The notes: generated by a model not told the origin, from the letters alone. A stretch of 64,000 nucleotides of DNA from Saccharothrix espanaensis DSM 44229 (GCF_000328705.1 NC_019673.1:4092001-4156000); one strand, 5' to 3'. Numbered from the stretch's first letter, positions 14,852 through 29,133 are shown. Numbers and translations: made by a program.

Positions 14852-16134
14852 GCGGCTGGTCGTTCGACACGCGGCAGGTCCACGCGGGCGCCCGGCCCGA
14901 CCCGGCGACCGGGGCGCGGGCCACGCCGATCTACCAGACGACGTCGTTCGCGTTCGAGGACGCGAACCACGCCGCCGAGGTGTTCGCGTTGCGGGACTTG
15001 GAAAGCCACGCCTACACGCGGTTGTCCAACCCGACGACGCTGGTGGTGGAGGAGCGGATCGCCGACCTGGAGGGCGGGGTGGCGGCGGTCGCCGTGGCCA
15101 GCGGTCAGGCCGCGACGACGTTGGCGCTGCTGAACATCGCGCGCGCCGGCGACCACGTCGTGTCCTCCGCCGCGCTCTACGGCGGCACGTACAACCTGCT
15201 CGCGTACACGTTCGCCGACCTGGGCATCACGGTCGACTTCGTGCGCGACCCGGACGACCTGGCCGCGTGGCGGGCCGCGGTCCGGCCCGAGACCAAGGCG
15301 TTCTACGCGGAGAGCGTCGGAAACCCGCGCGGGAACGTGCTGGACGTGGCGGCGGTCGCGGACGTGGCGCACCAGGCCGGCGTGCCGCTCGTGGTGGACA
15401 ACACGGTGCCGACGCCGTACCTGTCCCGGCCGTTCGAGCACGGCGCGGACATCGTCGTCCACTCCACCACCAAGTTCCTGTCCGGTCACGGCAGCGGCAT
15501 CGGCGGCGTCGTGGTCGACGGCGGCCGGTTCGACTTCACCGCCGACCCGGCGCGCTGGCCGCAGCTCAACGAACCCGACCCGAGCTCCCACGGCCTGGTG
15601 TTCGGGCAGGAGTTCGGCGACGTCGGCTACAGCCTGCGGCTGCGCACGAAGCTCGTGCGGGACCTGGGTCCGGCGGTGTCGCCGTTCAACAGCTTCCTGC
15701 TGTTGCAGGGAATCGAGACGTTGTCGTTGCGGCTGGACCGGCACGTGGCGAACGCGCGGGCGGTCGCCGAGTGGCTCGCCGACCAGCCGCAGGTGACCGA
15801 GGTGCACTACGCCGGCCTGCCCGACAGCCCGTGGCACGACGCCGCGAAGCGCTACCACCCGCTGGGGGTCGGCGCGATCGTGTCGTTCGAGCTGGCGGGC
15901 GGGGTGGCGGCGGGGCGGCGGTTCGTGGACCGGGTGGAGCTGTTCAGCCACCTGGCCAACATCGGCGACGTCCGCAGCCTGGCGATCCACCCGGCGTCCA
16001 CCACGCACGCGCAGCTCACCCCGGACCAGCAGGCGGCCTCCGGCGTGACGCCCGGCCTGATCCGGCTGTCGGTGGGCATCGAGGGCGTCGGCGACCTGAT
16101 CGCCGACCTGCGCCGGGGCCTCGCCGATGGGTGA
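14848..16134 (+). CDS. O-acetylhomoserine/O-acetylserine sulfhydrylase-type PLP enzyme (MetY/Cys-Met family)
   Basis: This 428-aa Cys/Met metabolism PLP enzyme starts [10 protein letters not shown] and has TPIYQTTSF. It carries [12 protein letters not shown] and [11 protein letters not shown] with the PLP Asp, and [16 protein letters not shown] with the Schiff-base Lys. The C-terminal [16 protein letters not shown] and [10 protein letters not shown] are landmarks of MetY-type gamma-replacement enzymes. It would make homocysteine or cysteine from an acetylated amino acid and sulfide, in the cytosol. Placed between an oxygenase and a transporter with a flavin-monooxygenase-like gene, it may capture sulfide or a thiol released from an imported organosulfur compound. 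Confidence 0.85.
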   Translation: MSGWSFDTRQVHAGARPDPATGARATPIYQTTSFAFEDANHAAEVFALRDLESHAYTRLSNPTTLVVEERIADLEGGVAAVAVASGQAATTLALLNIARAGDHVVSSAALYGGTYNLLAYTFADLGITVDFVRDPDDLAAWRAAVRPETKAFYAESVGNPRGNVLDVAAVADVAHQAGVPLVVDNTVPTPYLSRPFEHGADIVVHSTTKFLSGHGSGIGGVVVDGGRFDFTADPARWPQLNEPDPSSHGLVFGQEFGDVGYSLRLRTKLVRDLGPAVSPFNSFLLLQGIETLSLRLDRHVANARAVAEWLADQPQVTEVHYAGLPDSPWHDAAKRYHPLGVGAIVSFELAGGVAAGRRFVDRVELFSHLANIGDVRSLAIHPASTTHAQLTPDQQAASGVTPGLIRLSVGIEGVGDLIADLRRGLADG

Positions 16135-16948
16135 GTTCCGGGTGGGTGGGTTCGCGGGCCGCACCGGGAAGGTCCACTTCGGACAGTGGGTGCCGGTCGA
16201 CCCGCACGCCGCGGTGGTCTTCTTCCACGGCTTGGGCGAGCACATCGGCAGCTACGAACCGCTGGCGGCGGCTTTGAACGCCACCGGGTTCGCGTTCTGG
16301 GCGCACGACCACGCCGGGCACGGCCGCAGCGAGGGCGAACGGGTCCTGGTCGAGTCGGTGGACGACCTGCTGGACGACGCCGAGACGTTGCTCGACCTGG
16401 CCCGCGCCCGGCACCCCGGCCTGCCGGTCGTCCTCGCGGGCCACTCGCTGGGCGCGACCGTGGCGGCGCTGCTGACCGCGGAACGCTTGCTGGGCACGGG
16501 GAAAGCGCCCGCCGCGCTGGTGCTGACGGGTGCGTCGCTGCTGCCCGAGGCGTCACCGCTGGAAGCGCTGCTCGCCTCCGGCGTCGACCCGTGGGACCTG
16601 CGCAAGGACCCCGGCGAGATGACCCGGCACACCGGCTACGCCGAGCAGCTCCGCAACGACCCGCTGACGTGGCAGGGCGGCCTGCGCCGGGAAACCCTGC
16701 GGGCGCTGACCGAGGCCGCGCCGCGCACGCACGCCGCCGTGCCGAAGCTGGACCTGCCGGTCCTGCTGCTGCACGGCGCGGAGGACGACCTCGCCCCCGC
16801 GACGAGCGCCGCCCGCGCGGCCGACGTGCTGCCGGACGCGCGCCTGGCGGTCTTCCCCGAGGACCGGCACAACATCCTGAACGAGATCGACCGCGACGAG
16901 GTGCACCGCGTCTTCGCCGATTTCGTCGCCCAGCACACCCGCGGCTGA
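16127..16948 (+). CDS. Monoacylglycerol lipase-like alpha/beta hydrolase
   Basis: This 273-aa cytosolic serine hydrolase has VVFFHGLGEHIGSYEPLA, the HGxxEHxxRY-like signature of the monoacylglycerol lipase/lysophospholipase group. The elbow GHSLGATVAAL is near residue 107, the Asp lies in LLLHGAEDDLAP, and the catalytic His is in FPEDRHNILNE. It overlaps the sulfhydrylase by 8 nt. In this operon it may hydrolyse an ester or amide in the imported substrate. Confidence 0.8.
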   Translation: MGEFRVGGFAGRTGKVHFGQWVPVDPHAAVVFFHGLGEHIGSYEPLAAALNATGFAFWAHDHAGHGRSEGERVLVESVDDLLDDAETLLDLARARHPGLPVVLAGHSLGATVAALLTAERLLGTGKAPAALVLTGASLLPEASPLEALLASGVDPWDLRKDPGEMTRHTGYAEQLRNDPLTWQGGLRRETLRALTEAAPRTHAAVPKLDLPVLLLHGAEDDLAPATSAARAADVLPDARLAVFPEDRHNILNEIDRDEVHRVFADFVAQHTRG

Positions 16949-17000
16949 CACCGACGCCGAGACCGACGCCGAGACCGACACCGACGCCGGCACTGACGCT
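16949..17000 (+). repeat. Short degenerate tandem repeat between operon genes
   Basis: Six-base units ACCGAC/GCCGAG alternate (ACCGACGCCGAGACCGACGC and onward) through the 73-nt gap before the binding-protein gene. It is a minisatellite-like tract that could vary in length between strains. Confidence 0.6.
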
Positions 17001-17021
17001 GACGCCGCACCGAGGAGAACC

Positions 17022-18581
17022 ATGCGACGCCTTGCCAGGATCCCGGCCGCCCGGATCGCCGCGTCCGTGATCGCGGTGTCCCTGTTCGCCGGGGCGTGCG
17101 GCACCGGCGGGGCGGTCGACCCCGGCGCGGTGACCGCGAACCAGGAGGCAACACCGCCCGACGACCGGCTGGACCTCGACGCCGCCGTCGACGTGCGGCT
17201 GGTGCTCGAACCGACCGGCCTCGACCTGTTCTCCACCGCCGGCGCGGCGCTCGACCAGGTGTTGCTGGACAACGTCTACGAGGGCCTGCTGTCGGTCGAC
17301 ACCGACGACAACGACAAGATCGTGCCCAGGCTCGCGTCCTCGCACGAGGTGTCGCCGGACGGCCTGACCTACACCTTCCACCTGGTGCCCGGCGCGAAGT
17401 TCCACGACGGCACGCCGCTCACCTCGGCCGACGTGGCGTGGTCGCTGGAACAGCAGTTCGCGCCCGGTTCGAAAGCCGTCTACGCGGCCGACTTCGCCTC
17501 CATCGCCTCGGTCGCCGCACCCGACCCGGCCACCGTCGTGGTCACGCTCAAGCAGCGGGACACGTTCCTGCTGTGGAACCTGACCCAGCGCGGCGGCGCG
17601 GTCTACCGCAAGGGCACCGACTCCGCCTCGCTCGCCGGCACCGCCAACGGCTCCGGTCCGTTCACGCTGACCCGGTGGAACCGGGGCGCCTCCATCACGT
17701 TGAGCCGCAACGGCGACTACTGGGGCGCGCGGCCGAAGGTGGCGAAGGTGGTCTTCCACTACATCCCGGAACCCAACGCCGCCAACAACGCGCAGCAGAC
17801 CGGCGAGACCGACGTCCAGACGGCGGCCGACCCGACGCTGCTCCAGCCGTTCACCGGGGACGGCTACACGATCCTGCGCGGCACCACGACCGACAAGTTC
17901 ACGTTGGCGTTCAACGGCACCCGTGCGCCGTTCGACAACCCGGACGTGCGTCGCGCGATCCGCCAGGCGATCGACAAGCAGGACGTGATCAAGGCGGTGG
18001 GCGCGGGCACCGCGATCGGCAGCGCCGTCCCGCCGCAGGACCCGTGGTACGAGGACCTGACCGCGATCGACGCCCACAACCCCGACAACGCCCGGAAGCT
18101 CTTGGCCGGCGCTGGCTTCCCGAACGGTCTGGAGCTCACGCTCACCGTGCCCTCGTTCTACCCGCGCGCGATCGGCGACGTGCTGGTGTCGAACCTGAAG
18201 GACGTCGGGGTGACGCTCGCCGTCAAGCAGGTCGAGTTCCAGACCTGGTTGTCGCAGGTCCACCGGGACAAGGAGTTCCAGCTCAGCCTGGTCGACCACG
18301 CCGAGGCGCGGGACCTGGTCAACTACACCAAACCCGACTACTACTTCGGCTACGACGACGAGCAGGTCCGGCAGTGGTACGCGCAGGCGCGCACCGCGTC
18401 GGGCGACGGCGAGCGGGACGGCCTGCTCAAGCGGGTGGCGCGCAAGATCTCCGAGGACGCCGCCACCGACTGGCTGTTCCTCGACCAGACCCACACGGTG
18501 GTGCGCAAGGGCGTCTACGGCGTGCCGAAGGCGGAAACGAGCAACCGCTACGACCTCGCGTCGCTCGCGGTGGCCAAGTGA
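17022..18581 (+). CDS. ABC transporter substrate-binding lipoprotein, peptide/nickel family 5
   Basis: This 519-aa protein starts after GAGGAGAA. A signal peptide ends in the lipobox LFAGACG, with the lipid-modified Cys near residue 26. The mature part is a family 5 solute-binding protein: LDNVYEGLLSVD, RLASSHEVSPDGLTYTFHL, KFHDGTPLTSADVAWSLEQ, NGSGPFTLTRWN, and VRRAIRQAIDKQDVI. It sits on the outer face of the membrane and delivers peptides, metal chelates or other small ligands to the permeases that follow. The ligand cannot be read from the sequence. Confidence 0.9.
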   Translation: MRRLARIPAARIAASVIAVSLFAGACGTGGAVDPGAVTANQEATPPDDRLDLDAAVDVRLVLEPTGLDLFSTAGAALDQVLLDNVYEGLLSVDTDDNDKIVPRLASSHEVSPDGLTYTFHLVPGAKFHDGTPLTSADVAWSLEQQFAPGSKAVYAADFASIASVAAPDPATVVVTLKQRDTFLLWNLTQRGGAVYRKGTDSASLAGTANGSGPFTLTRWNRGASITLSRNGDYWGARPKVAKVVFHYIPEPNAANNAQQTGETDVQTAADPTLLQPFTGDGYTILRGTTTDKFTLAFNGTRAPFDNPDVRRAIRQAIDKQDVIKAVGAGTAIGSAVPPQDPWYEDLTAIDAHNPDNARKLLAGAGFPNGLELTLTVPSFYPRAIGDVLVSNLKDVGVTLAVKQVEFQTWLSQVHRDKEFQLSLVDHAEARDLVNYTKPDYYFGYDDEQVRQWYAQARTASGDGERDGLLKRVARKISEDAATDWLFLDQTHTVVRKGVYGVPKAETSNRYDLASLAVAK

Positions 18582-19543
18582 CGTGGTTCCTGGTGCGCCG
18601 GTCGGGGCTGCTGGTGCTCTCGCTGGCGGCGGCCAGTGCGCTGGTGTTCGTGCTGCTGCGCCTGCTGCCCGGTGACGTCGCCGCCACGATCGGCGGCCTC
18701 CAGGCCAGTCCCGAGCAGCTTGCCGCGATCCGCGCCGACCTGGGCTTGGACCGGCCGGTGGTCGCGCAGTACGCGTCCTGGCTGTCCGGTGTGCTGCACG
18801 GCGATTTCGGCCGCTCCCAGCTCAACGGCACGTCGGTGGGCGCGGAACTGGGGCGCAAACTCCAGGTGACGGCTCCGTTGACGGCCGGTGCCGTCGTCGT
18901 GGCGCTCGTCGTGGCCGTGCCGTTGGGGACGTGGGCCGCACTGCGGTCCAGGTCGTTCGTCGGCACGGGGATCAGCGCCGTGGCGCAGATCGGGATCGCC
19001 GTGCCGACGCTCTGGCTGGGCCTGGTGCTCGTGCTGGTGTTCTCGGTGCAGCTCGGGTGGCTTCCCGCGCAGGGGTTCCCGGTCGACGGGTGGGCCGATC
19101 CCGTTGCGGCGGCACGGAGTCTGGTGCTGCCGTGGATCGCGCTCGGCCTGACCGAAGGAGCGGTGCTGCTGAGGTTCGTTCGGTCGGCGGTGTTGGGCGT
19201 GCTGCACGCCGACTACGTGCGGACCGCGCGCGCCAAAGGGCTGACGCGGACGCAGGCGTTGCTGCGACACGGTGTCCGCAACGCCGCGCTGCCGGTCGTG
19301 TCGGTGCTGGGATTGCAGTTGGCAGCGTTGGTGGTCGGTGCGGTGGTGGTCGAGCGGGTGTTCACGCTGCCGGGTGTGGGGTCGATGCTGGTGACCGACG
19401 TGGGCAACCGGGACCTGGTGAAGGTGCAGGGTGAGGTGTTCCTGGTGGTGGCGGCGGTGCTGGTGATCGGGTTCGCGGTCGACGTGGCGCACCGGCTGAT
19501 CGATCCTCGGCTGATCGATCCTCGGCTGCGGGAGCCCCGGTGA
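18578..19543 (+). CDS. ABC transporter permease, DppB/OppB type
   Basis: This 321-aa protein begins with the typical N-terminal helix and FVLLRLLPGDVAA. The binding-protein-dependent transport domain spans about five more helices, with the cytoplasmic EAA-like loop ADYVRTARAKGLTRTQALLR-type sequence near residue 210. GTG 18578 overlaps the stop of the binding protein. The C terminus has an exact tandem duplication encoding LIDPRLIDPRL. It forms the transmembrane channel with the next permease. Confidence 0.9.
   Translation: MTWFLVRRSGLLVLSLAAASALVFVLLRLLPGDVAATIGGLQASPEQLAAIRADLGLDRPVVAQYASWLSGVLHGDFGRSQLNGTSVGAELGRKLQVTAPLTAGAVVVALVVAVPLGTWAALRSRSFVGTGISAVAQIGIAVPTLWLGLVLVLVFSVQLGWLPAQGFPVDGWADPVAAARSLVLPWIALGLTEGAVLLRFVRSAVLGVLHADYVRTARAKGLTRTQALLRHGVRNAALPVVSVLGLQLAALVVGAVVVERVFTLPGVGSMLVTDVGNRDLVKVQGEVFLVVAAVLVIGFAVDVAHRLIDPRLIDPRLREPR
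19493..19528 (+). repeat. Tandem duplication inside the permease 3-prime end
   Basis: The 15-base unit CTGATCGATCCTCGG occurs twice in direct succession, followed by a third partial copy (CTGCGGG). In frame it duplicates LIDPR without shifting the reading frame. Confidence 0.8.
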
Positions 19544-20370
19544 TCCGGGCGGTGCTGCGCAGGCCGACCGGCGTCTTCGGGCTCGCCGTGGTGGCGCTGC
19601 TGGTCGTCGGCGGTGTGGTGTCGTGGTGGTGGACCCCGTTCGACCCGCGGGCCACCGACCCGGGGCGGGCGTGGCTGCTCCCGTTGCAGCGCGGGCACCT
19701 GCTGGGCACCGACCGGATCGGGCACGACCAGTTCAGCCAGTTGATGGCGGGTGCGGGCAGCACGCTGGTCACGGCGGTGGCGTCGGCGGCGGTCGCGGCC
19801 GTGGTGGGCTTGGCGCTCGCGTTGGTCGCCGTGCTCGCGCCGCGCCCGGTCGGTGCGTCGGCGGTGGGGCTGATCGACGTGTTGGTGGCGTTCCCGACGT
19901 TGTTGCTTGCCATGGTGTTGGCGGCGGTGTACGGGAGTTCGACGGCGACGGTGGTGGCGGCGATCGGCATCGGGTTCGGCGTGGGCGTCGCGCGGGTGGC
20001 TCGGGCCGAGCTGACCTCGGTGCTGGGCAGTGATTTCGTGCTGGCGGCACGGGCCTCGGGCGCGCGGACGGGGCGGATCGTGCGGCGGCACCTGCTGCCG
20101 AACGTGGCGCCGACGTTGATCGTGCAGTTGTCGCTGGTGATGGCGCTGGCGGTGCTGGCCGAGGCGGCTCTGACCTATCTCGGCTACGGCGCGTCGCCGT
20201 CGTCCCCGTCGTGGGGCGGGATGCTGCACGAACAGCAGTCCTACATCGCGGCCCGGCCGCTGCTGGTGATCTGGCCCGGTCTGGCGGTGGCCGGTACCGT
20301 CCTGGGGTTCAACCTGCTCGGTGACGCGCTGCGCGACGCCTCGGACCCGAGGCTGGTGGCGGCGCGGTGA
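19540..20370 (+). CDS. ABC transporter permease, DppC/OppC type
   Basis: This 276-aa inner-membrane permease has an early periplasmic stretch ending HLLGTDRIGHDQFSQL, the hallmark of DppC proteins, then five hydrophobic helices. The coupling loop FVLAARASGARTGRIVRRHL and LPNVAPTLIVQ follow, with LTYLGYG near the end. It overlaps DppB by 4 nt and the ATPase by 4 nt. It pairs with DppB for substrate translocation. Confidence 0.9.
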   Translation: MIRAVLRRPTGVFGLAVVALLVVGGVVSWWWTPFDPRATDPGRAWLLPLQRGHLLGTDRIGHDQFSQLMAGAGSTLVTAVASAAVAAVVGLALALVAVLAPRPVGASAVGLIDVLVAFPTLLLAMVLAAVYGSSTATVVAAIGIGFGVGVARVARAELTSVLGSDFVLAARASGARTGRIVRRHLLPNVAPTLIVQLSLVMALAVLAEAALTYLGYGASPSSPSWGGMLHEQQSYIAARPLLVIWPGLAVAGTVLGFNLLGDALRDASDPRLVAAR

Positions 20371-21161
20371 GCCTGCTGGAGGTCTCCGGGCTGACCGTGC
20401 GGTCCGGCGGGCGGACGCTGCTGGACGACGTGGGCTTCACCGTGGAGCCGGGGGAGCGGGTCGGGCTGATCGGCGGCTCCGGCTCCGGCAAGTCGTTGAC
20501 GGCGCTGGCCGTGCTGGGGTTGCTGCCCGAGGGCATGGGGGTCGAGGGCAGCGTCCGGTTCGACGGGGTCGAGCTGGTCGGACGCGGCGACCGGGAGCTC
20601 TCGGCGGTGCGCGGCAAGCGGATCGCCATGGTGTTCCAAGAACCTCTGACGGCGCTCAACCCGTTGATGCGCGTGGGCAAGCAGATCGCCGAGCCGTTGC
20701 GGACCCACCGCGGGCTGTCCCGGAAGGCGGCGTTCGCGGAGGCGGTGCGGTTGGCGGACAAGGTCGGCCTGCCCGACCCGGAGCACACCGTGCGCGCGTT
20801 CCCGCACCAGCTCTCCGGCGGGCAGCGGCAGCGGGTCGGCATCGCGATGGCGCTGGCGTGCCGCCCGGCGCTGCTGCTGGCCGACGAGCCCACGACCGCG
20901 CTGGACGTGACCGTGCAGGCCGGGATCCTGCGGCTGCTGGCCGAACTCGTCGCCGAGGAGGGCACGGCGTTGCTGTTCATCACCCACGACCTCGCGGTGC
21001 TGGCCCAGGTCGTGCGGCGGGTGCTGGTGCTCGGCGACGGGCGACTGCTGGAAGAGGGCGTGCCGGCCGACGTGCTGCGCGCCCCGCGCCACCCCGCGAC
21101 CCGCGAACTCGTCGCGCTCGCCCGTGCCGGGTCGTTCCGGCGACAGGAGGCCCGGCCGTGA
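20367..21161 (+). CDS. ABC transporter ATP-binding protein, DppD type
   Basis: This 264-aa ATPase has Walker A GGSGSGKSLT (residues 38-47), a Q-loop in VFQEPLTALNPLMRVG, signature LSGGQRQRVGIAMAL, Walker B LLLADEPTTALDV and the H-loop ITHDLAVL. The final APRHPATRELVAL is the short oligopeptide-type C-terminal tail. Overlaps on both sides give the order B, C, D, F, so it is one of the two nucleotide-binding subunits of this importer. Confidence 0.9.
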   Translation: MSLLEVSGLTVRSGGRTLLDDVGFTVEPGERVGLIGGSGSGKSLTALAVLGLLPEGMGVEGSVRFDGVELVGRGDRELSAVRGKRIAMVFQEPLTALNPLMRVGKQIAEPLRTHRGLSRKAAFAEAVRLADKVGLPDPEHTVRAFPHQLSGGQRQRVGIAMALACRPALLLADEPTTALDVTVQAGILRLLAELVAEEGTALLFITHDLAVLAQVVRRVLVLGDGRLLEEGVPADVLRAPRHPATRELVALARAGSFRRQEARP

Positions 21162-21940
21162 CGTTGTTGTCGGTGGACGGGGTGAGCCGGTCGTTCCGGC
21201 TGCCCCGGCGCAAGGTCTTCGAACGGGCCCGGTGGCGGCACGCCGTGCGGGAGGTCGGCCTGTCGCTGGCCGAGGGCGGGCGGTTGGGCATCGTCGGCGA
21301 GTCCGGGTCCGGCAAGTCCACGCTGCTGCGGCTCCTGCTCGCGCTGGACCGGCCGGACGCGGGCACCGTCCGCTACCGGGGCCGCGAGGTGACCGGCCGG
21401 GACCTGACCTGGTTCCGGCGCGAGGTCCAGGTGGTGCTCCAGGACCCGTTCGGCTCGTTGAACCCGAGGCACGTGGTGCGCGAGATCGTCGCCGAGCCGC
21501 TGGAGTGCCTGGGCCTGCCCGGCGACCACGGGGCGCGCGTGGCCGAGGTGCTGGCCGCGGTGGGGCTGGACCCGGACGTCGCGACCCGCTACCCGCACCA
21601 GTTCTCCGGCGGCCAGCGGCAGCGGATCGCCCTCGCCCGCGCCCTCGCACCGAACCCGAAAGTGCTGGTGGGCGACGAGCCATTCGCGGCGCTGGACGCT
21701 GCGGTGCGGGCCAGGGTGGTCGAGCTGGTCGCAGGTTTGGCCACCGATCACGGCCTGTCGCTGGTCCTGGTGTCGCACGATATCGGTGTGGTCCGACAAC
21801 TGTGCGACCGGTTGATGGTGCTCAAGGACGGGGAGGTGGTGGAGCGGGGCGCGACCGACGAGGTGCTGCGCGATCCCCGGCACCCCTGCACCAGGGCGTT
21901 GCTCGACGCCGTGCCCCAGCTGCCCGGGGAGGTCGGGTGA
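21158..21940 (+). CDS. ABC transporter ATP-binding protein, DppF type
   Basis: This 260-aa second ATPase subunit has Walker A GESGSGKSTLLRLL, a Q-loop in VVLQDPFGSLNPRH, signature FSGGQRQRIALARAL, Walker B VLVGDEPFAALD and H-loop VSHDIGVV. The C-terminal DPRHPCTRALLDAVP is typical of DppF/OppF. It completes a five-component importer. Confidence 0.9.
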   Translation: MTLLSVDGVSRSFRLPRRKVFERARWRHAVREVGLSLAEGGRLGIVGESGSGKSTLLRLLLALDRPDAGTVRYRGREVTGRDLTWFRREVQVVLQDPFGSLNPRHVVREIVAEPLECLGLPGDHGARVAEVLAAVGLDPDVATRYPHQFSGGQRQRIALARALAPNPKVLVGDEPFAALDAAVRARVVELVAGLATDHGLSLVLVSHDIGVVRQLCDRLMVLKDGEVVERGATDEVLRDPRHPCTRALLDAVPQLPGEVG

Positions 21941-22554
21941 GCACCTTCAAGCTGGGGTTCCACCTGCGCGGCGACCCCGACCCGCGCAAGCTCCTGGACG
22001 TCTTCGCCGCGGCGGGCCGGCTCGGCTTCGACGGCGGGTGGATCGGCACGCACCTCTCCTCGCCGCTGGTGTTCCTCGGTGCGGCGGCCGTGCGGGCACC
22101 CGGTCTGCGGCTGGGCGCGGTGGCGGCCACCTTCGCGCACCCGCTGCGGCTGGCCGAGGACGCCGCCGTGCTCGACGCGTTCAGCGGCGGCCTGCTCGAA
22201 CTGGGCGTGGACGAGCCGGCGGCGGTCCGCGCCGCCCTGCGCGGCGAGTCGCGGCTGCCGGCCGCGCCCGCCCTGGCCGACCGGATCTGGCGGCGCGCGG
22301 CGGACACCGGCGACGCCGCCCGGGTCGGCCGTGACGGCGACGGCCTGCTGACCGCCGAGCGGCGGATCGCGCTGGCCTACGCCGAGGCGGCCCGCCGCCC
22401 CCGGTTCGCGGTGCCCGAGCCAGGCCTGGTCGACCTGCTCAACGCGCAGAGCTGGTTCCTGCCCGAGATCACCCTGGTCGACGTGGACGCGGCGGTCGAG
22501 GAGCTGAGCCGGCTGGCCACCGTGATCGCCCCCGCGCTCGGCTGGCGGCGCTGA
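21937..22554 (+). CDS. Short LLM-class (luciferase-like) flavin oxidoreductase homologue
   Basis: This 205-aa protein begins STFKLGFHLRGDPDPRKLLD and has AAGRLGFDGGWIGTHL, LGAVAATFAHPLRLAEDAAVLDAFSGG and LELGVD. This is the N-terminal half of a bacterial luciferase-like TIM barrel. Members are usually 320-360 aa. Here the middle insertion and much of the C-terminal half are missing, though DAAVEELSRLA resembles the very end. It may be a trimmed enzyme, a non-catalytic partner or a decaying copy. It is coupled to DppF by a GTGA overlap, so it belongs to the transport operon. Confidence 0.6.
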   Translation: MSTFKLGFHLRGDPDPRKLLDVFAAAGRLGFDGGWIGTHLSSPLVFLGAAAVRAPGLRLGAVAATFAHPLRLAEDAAVLDAFSGGLLELGVDEPAAVRAALRGESRLPAAPALADRIWRRAADTGDAARVGRDGDGLLTAERRIALAYAEAARRPRFAVPEPGLVDLLNAQSWFLPEITLVDVDAAVEELSRLATVIAPALGWRR

Positions 22555-22705
22555 GGGTGGGCGCTGAGGGCCGTTGGTGGTGCCGGTCGACCAGCAGCCG
22601 CCACAGGTGGTGCGGCCCGAGGAGGCCGGGCCGCCCGGCGGTGCGCGGGTTCTCGACGTGGACCGGTCGGGTGATCCACGATGGGGCGTCGGGAAGGGGG
22701 TCGCG

Positions 22706-27911
<5,206 letters not shown>

Positions 27912-27918
27912 CCGCGGG

Positions 27919-27937
27919 ACGGCCGCGCGCCGGCCGT
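27919..27937. terminator. Short bidirectional hairpin
   Basis: ACGGCCG (27919-27925) and CGGCCGT (27931-27937) form a perfect 7-bp stem around CGCGC, exactly between the converging ends of the kinase and isochorismatase genes. Confidence 0.6.
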
Positions 27938-27954
27938 CGACGGGGAAGGCGGGG

Positions 27955-28497
27955 TCAGGACCAGTCGGCGCAGGGCACGACGGTGAACCCCCGGCTGGGG
28001 AAGACGGCGTCCACGAAGAAGTCGTGCATCGCCTGGTCGGCGTCGGCGCAGCCGTCGCGCAGGACGGTCACGTGGTAGCCGCGGTCGGCCGCGTCGTAGG
28101 CGGTCGCGGCGACCATCGCGCTGGTCGCGACCCCGGCGATCACGACCGTGTCGACCTTGCGGGCGCGCAGCACGATGTCGAGGTCGGTGCCGGCGAACGC
28201 GCTGGCGCGGCGTTTGAGCACGACCACGTCCTCGTCGGCGACCGGGAGATCGACCACGGTCCCGGCCGAGCCCTCGTGGAAGGCGTCTCCGGCGTCGAAG
28301 AACCCCCGGTACAGCGCGTTGTCCGGCGGCAGGTCGGCCCCGTTGGGGCGGAAGGCGATGTGCACGAACACCACCAGCGCGCCGGCCGCACGGGCACGGG
28401 GCAGCAGCTCGGTGATCGGCGGCAGGACCTGTCGGGCGAACGGGAAGTCGCCCGTGATGCCGCGCTGGAGGTCGCCGATGATCAGTGCGGTGGTCAA
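27955..28497 (-). CDS. Isochorismatase-fold cysteine hydrolase-like protein lacking the Cys
   Basis: This 180-aa protein starts from a probable TTG (LTTALIIGDLQRG) 5 nt after GGGAG. The fold landmarks are present: catalytic Asp in IIGDLQRG, IAFRPNGADLP, Lys in VVLKRRASAFAGTDLD, and the cis-peptide region VVIAGVATSAMVAATAYDAAD. In nicotinamidase/isochorismatase hydrolases the nucleophilic Cys sits two to four residues after the GVAT turn. Here the segment reads GVATSAMV, with no Cys, as in isochorismatase-type members that do not use a thiol nucleophile. Substrate is unknown; it is a single gene. Confidence 0.75.
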   Translation of the reverse strand: MTTALIIGDLQRGITGDFPFARQVLPPITELLPRARAAGALVVFVHIAFRPNGADLPPDNALYRGFFDAGDAFHEGSAGTVVDLPVADEDVVVLKRRASAFAGTDLDIVLRARKVDTVVIAGVATSAMVAATAYDAADRGYHVTVLRDGCADADQAMHDFFVDAVFPSRGFTVVPCADWS

Positions 28498-28644
28498 GAC
28501 TGGCTCCCGTGATCGCGAAGGTCGGCAGTGCGCGGTTGAAGCTACCTGCCGGGCCTCGATGCGATTGCCGGACTCGGTACGTTGGGGTGGCTTGCCGAAT
28601 GTGCGAGCCGAAGTGTGCGAGCCGACGTCGTTCAGGGAGGCCGG

Positions 28645-29046
28645 GTGGGTGTGCCGGCGGGTGGGGGTCCCGCGGTGCCGGAAGGGGTGTCGCGCGCGGC
28701 GACCCGGGTCGACTGGGGCAGGGCGTCGATCCGCGCCGACCCGGACCACAAGAGCGCCGCCGGCCGGTACGGCGTGATCAGCGCCTTGACGGCCGCCGGT
28801 GTCGACTCGGCGCACATCAGCGTCTACTACGACGAGGACGATCACGGCGTGTACTGGGTGGTCGACCCGCGACGAGGCCGCAGTGTCGTGTTGACCGACG
28901 ACACGGAGAGCTACGCGGGTTGGCTGGAAGGGCCGTGGCCGTTCGTCGCCATCTTCCGCGACGCGGCCGGTGTCGTCCGCACCGACGTCGACCTCTCCCT
29001 CGACACCCTGCTGACCCGGACCATCGCGTGGTGCACCGACCGGTAG
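28645..29046 (+). CDS. Hypothetical protein (about 133 aa)
   Basis: AGGGAGG at 28634-28640 precedes two possible GTG starts, 28645 (4 nt) and 28651 (10 nt). Codon bias is gene-like throughout. The protein is acidic and aromatic-rich, with RYGVISALTAAGVDSAHISV, YYDEDDHGVYWVVDP and WPFVAIFRDAAGVVRTD, looking like a small alpha/beta single-domain protein without cysteines near the middle or membrane helices. It resembles in style the immunity/SMI1-type proteins of actinomycetes, but I cannot assign it to a family. It lies 88 nt upstream of the AI-2E transporter. Confidence 0.55.
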   Translation: MGVPAGGGPAVPEGVSRAATRVDWGRASIRADPDHKSAAGRYGVISALTAAGVDSAHISVYYDEDDHGVYWVVDPRRGRSVVLTDDTESYAGWLEGPWPFVAIFRDAAGVVRTDVDLSLDTLLTRTIAWCTDR

Positions 29047-29133
29047 CGCCCGGCGGGTTGGCCGGCCGGCGTAACGGGTAGCACCTCAACGCCCGTGGTG
29101 TGCGGGCGGATGACGGAGGCGGGAGGCGGGGGC

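Noticed and set aside
16949-17000. Possible CRISPR-like repeats
   Set aside because: Units are 6-12 bp without spacers; this is a short tandem tract in an operon gap.
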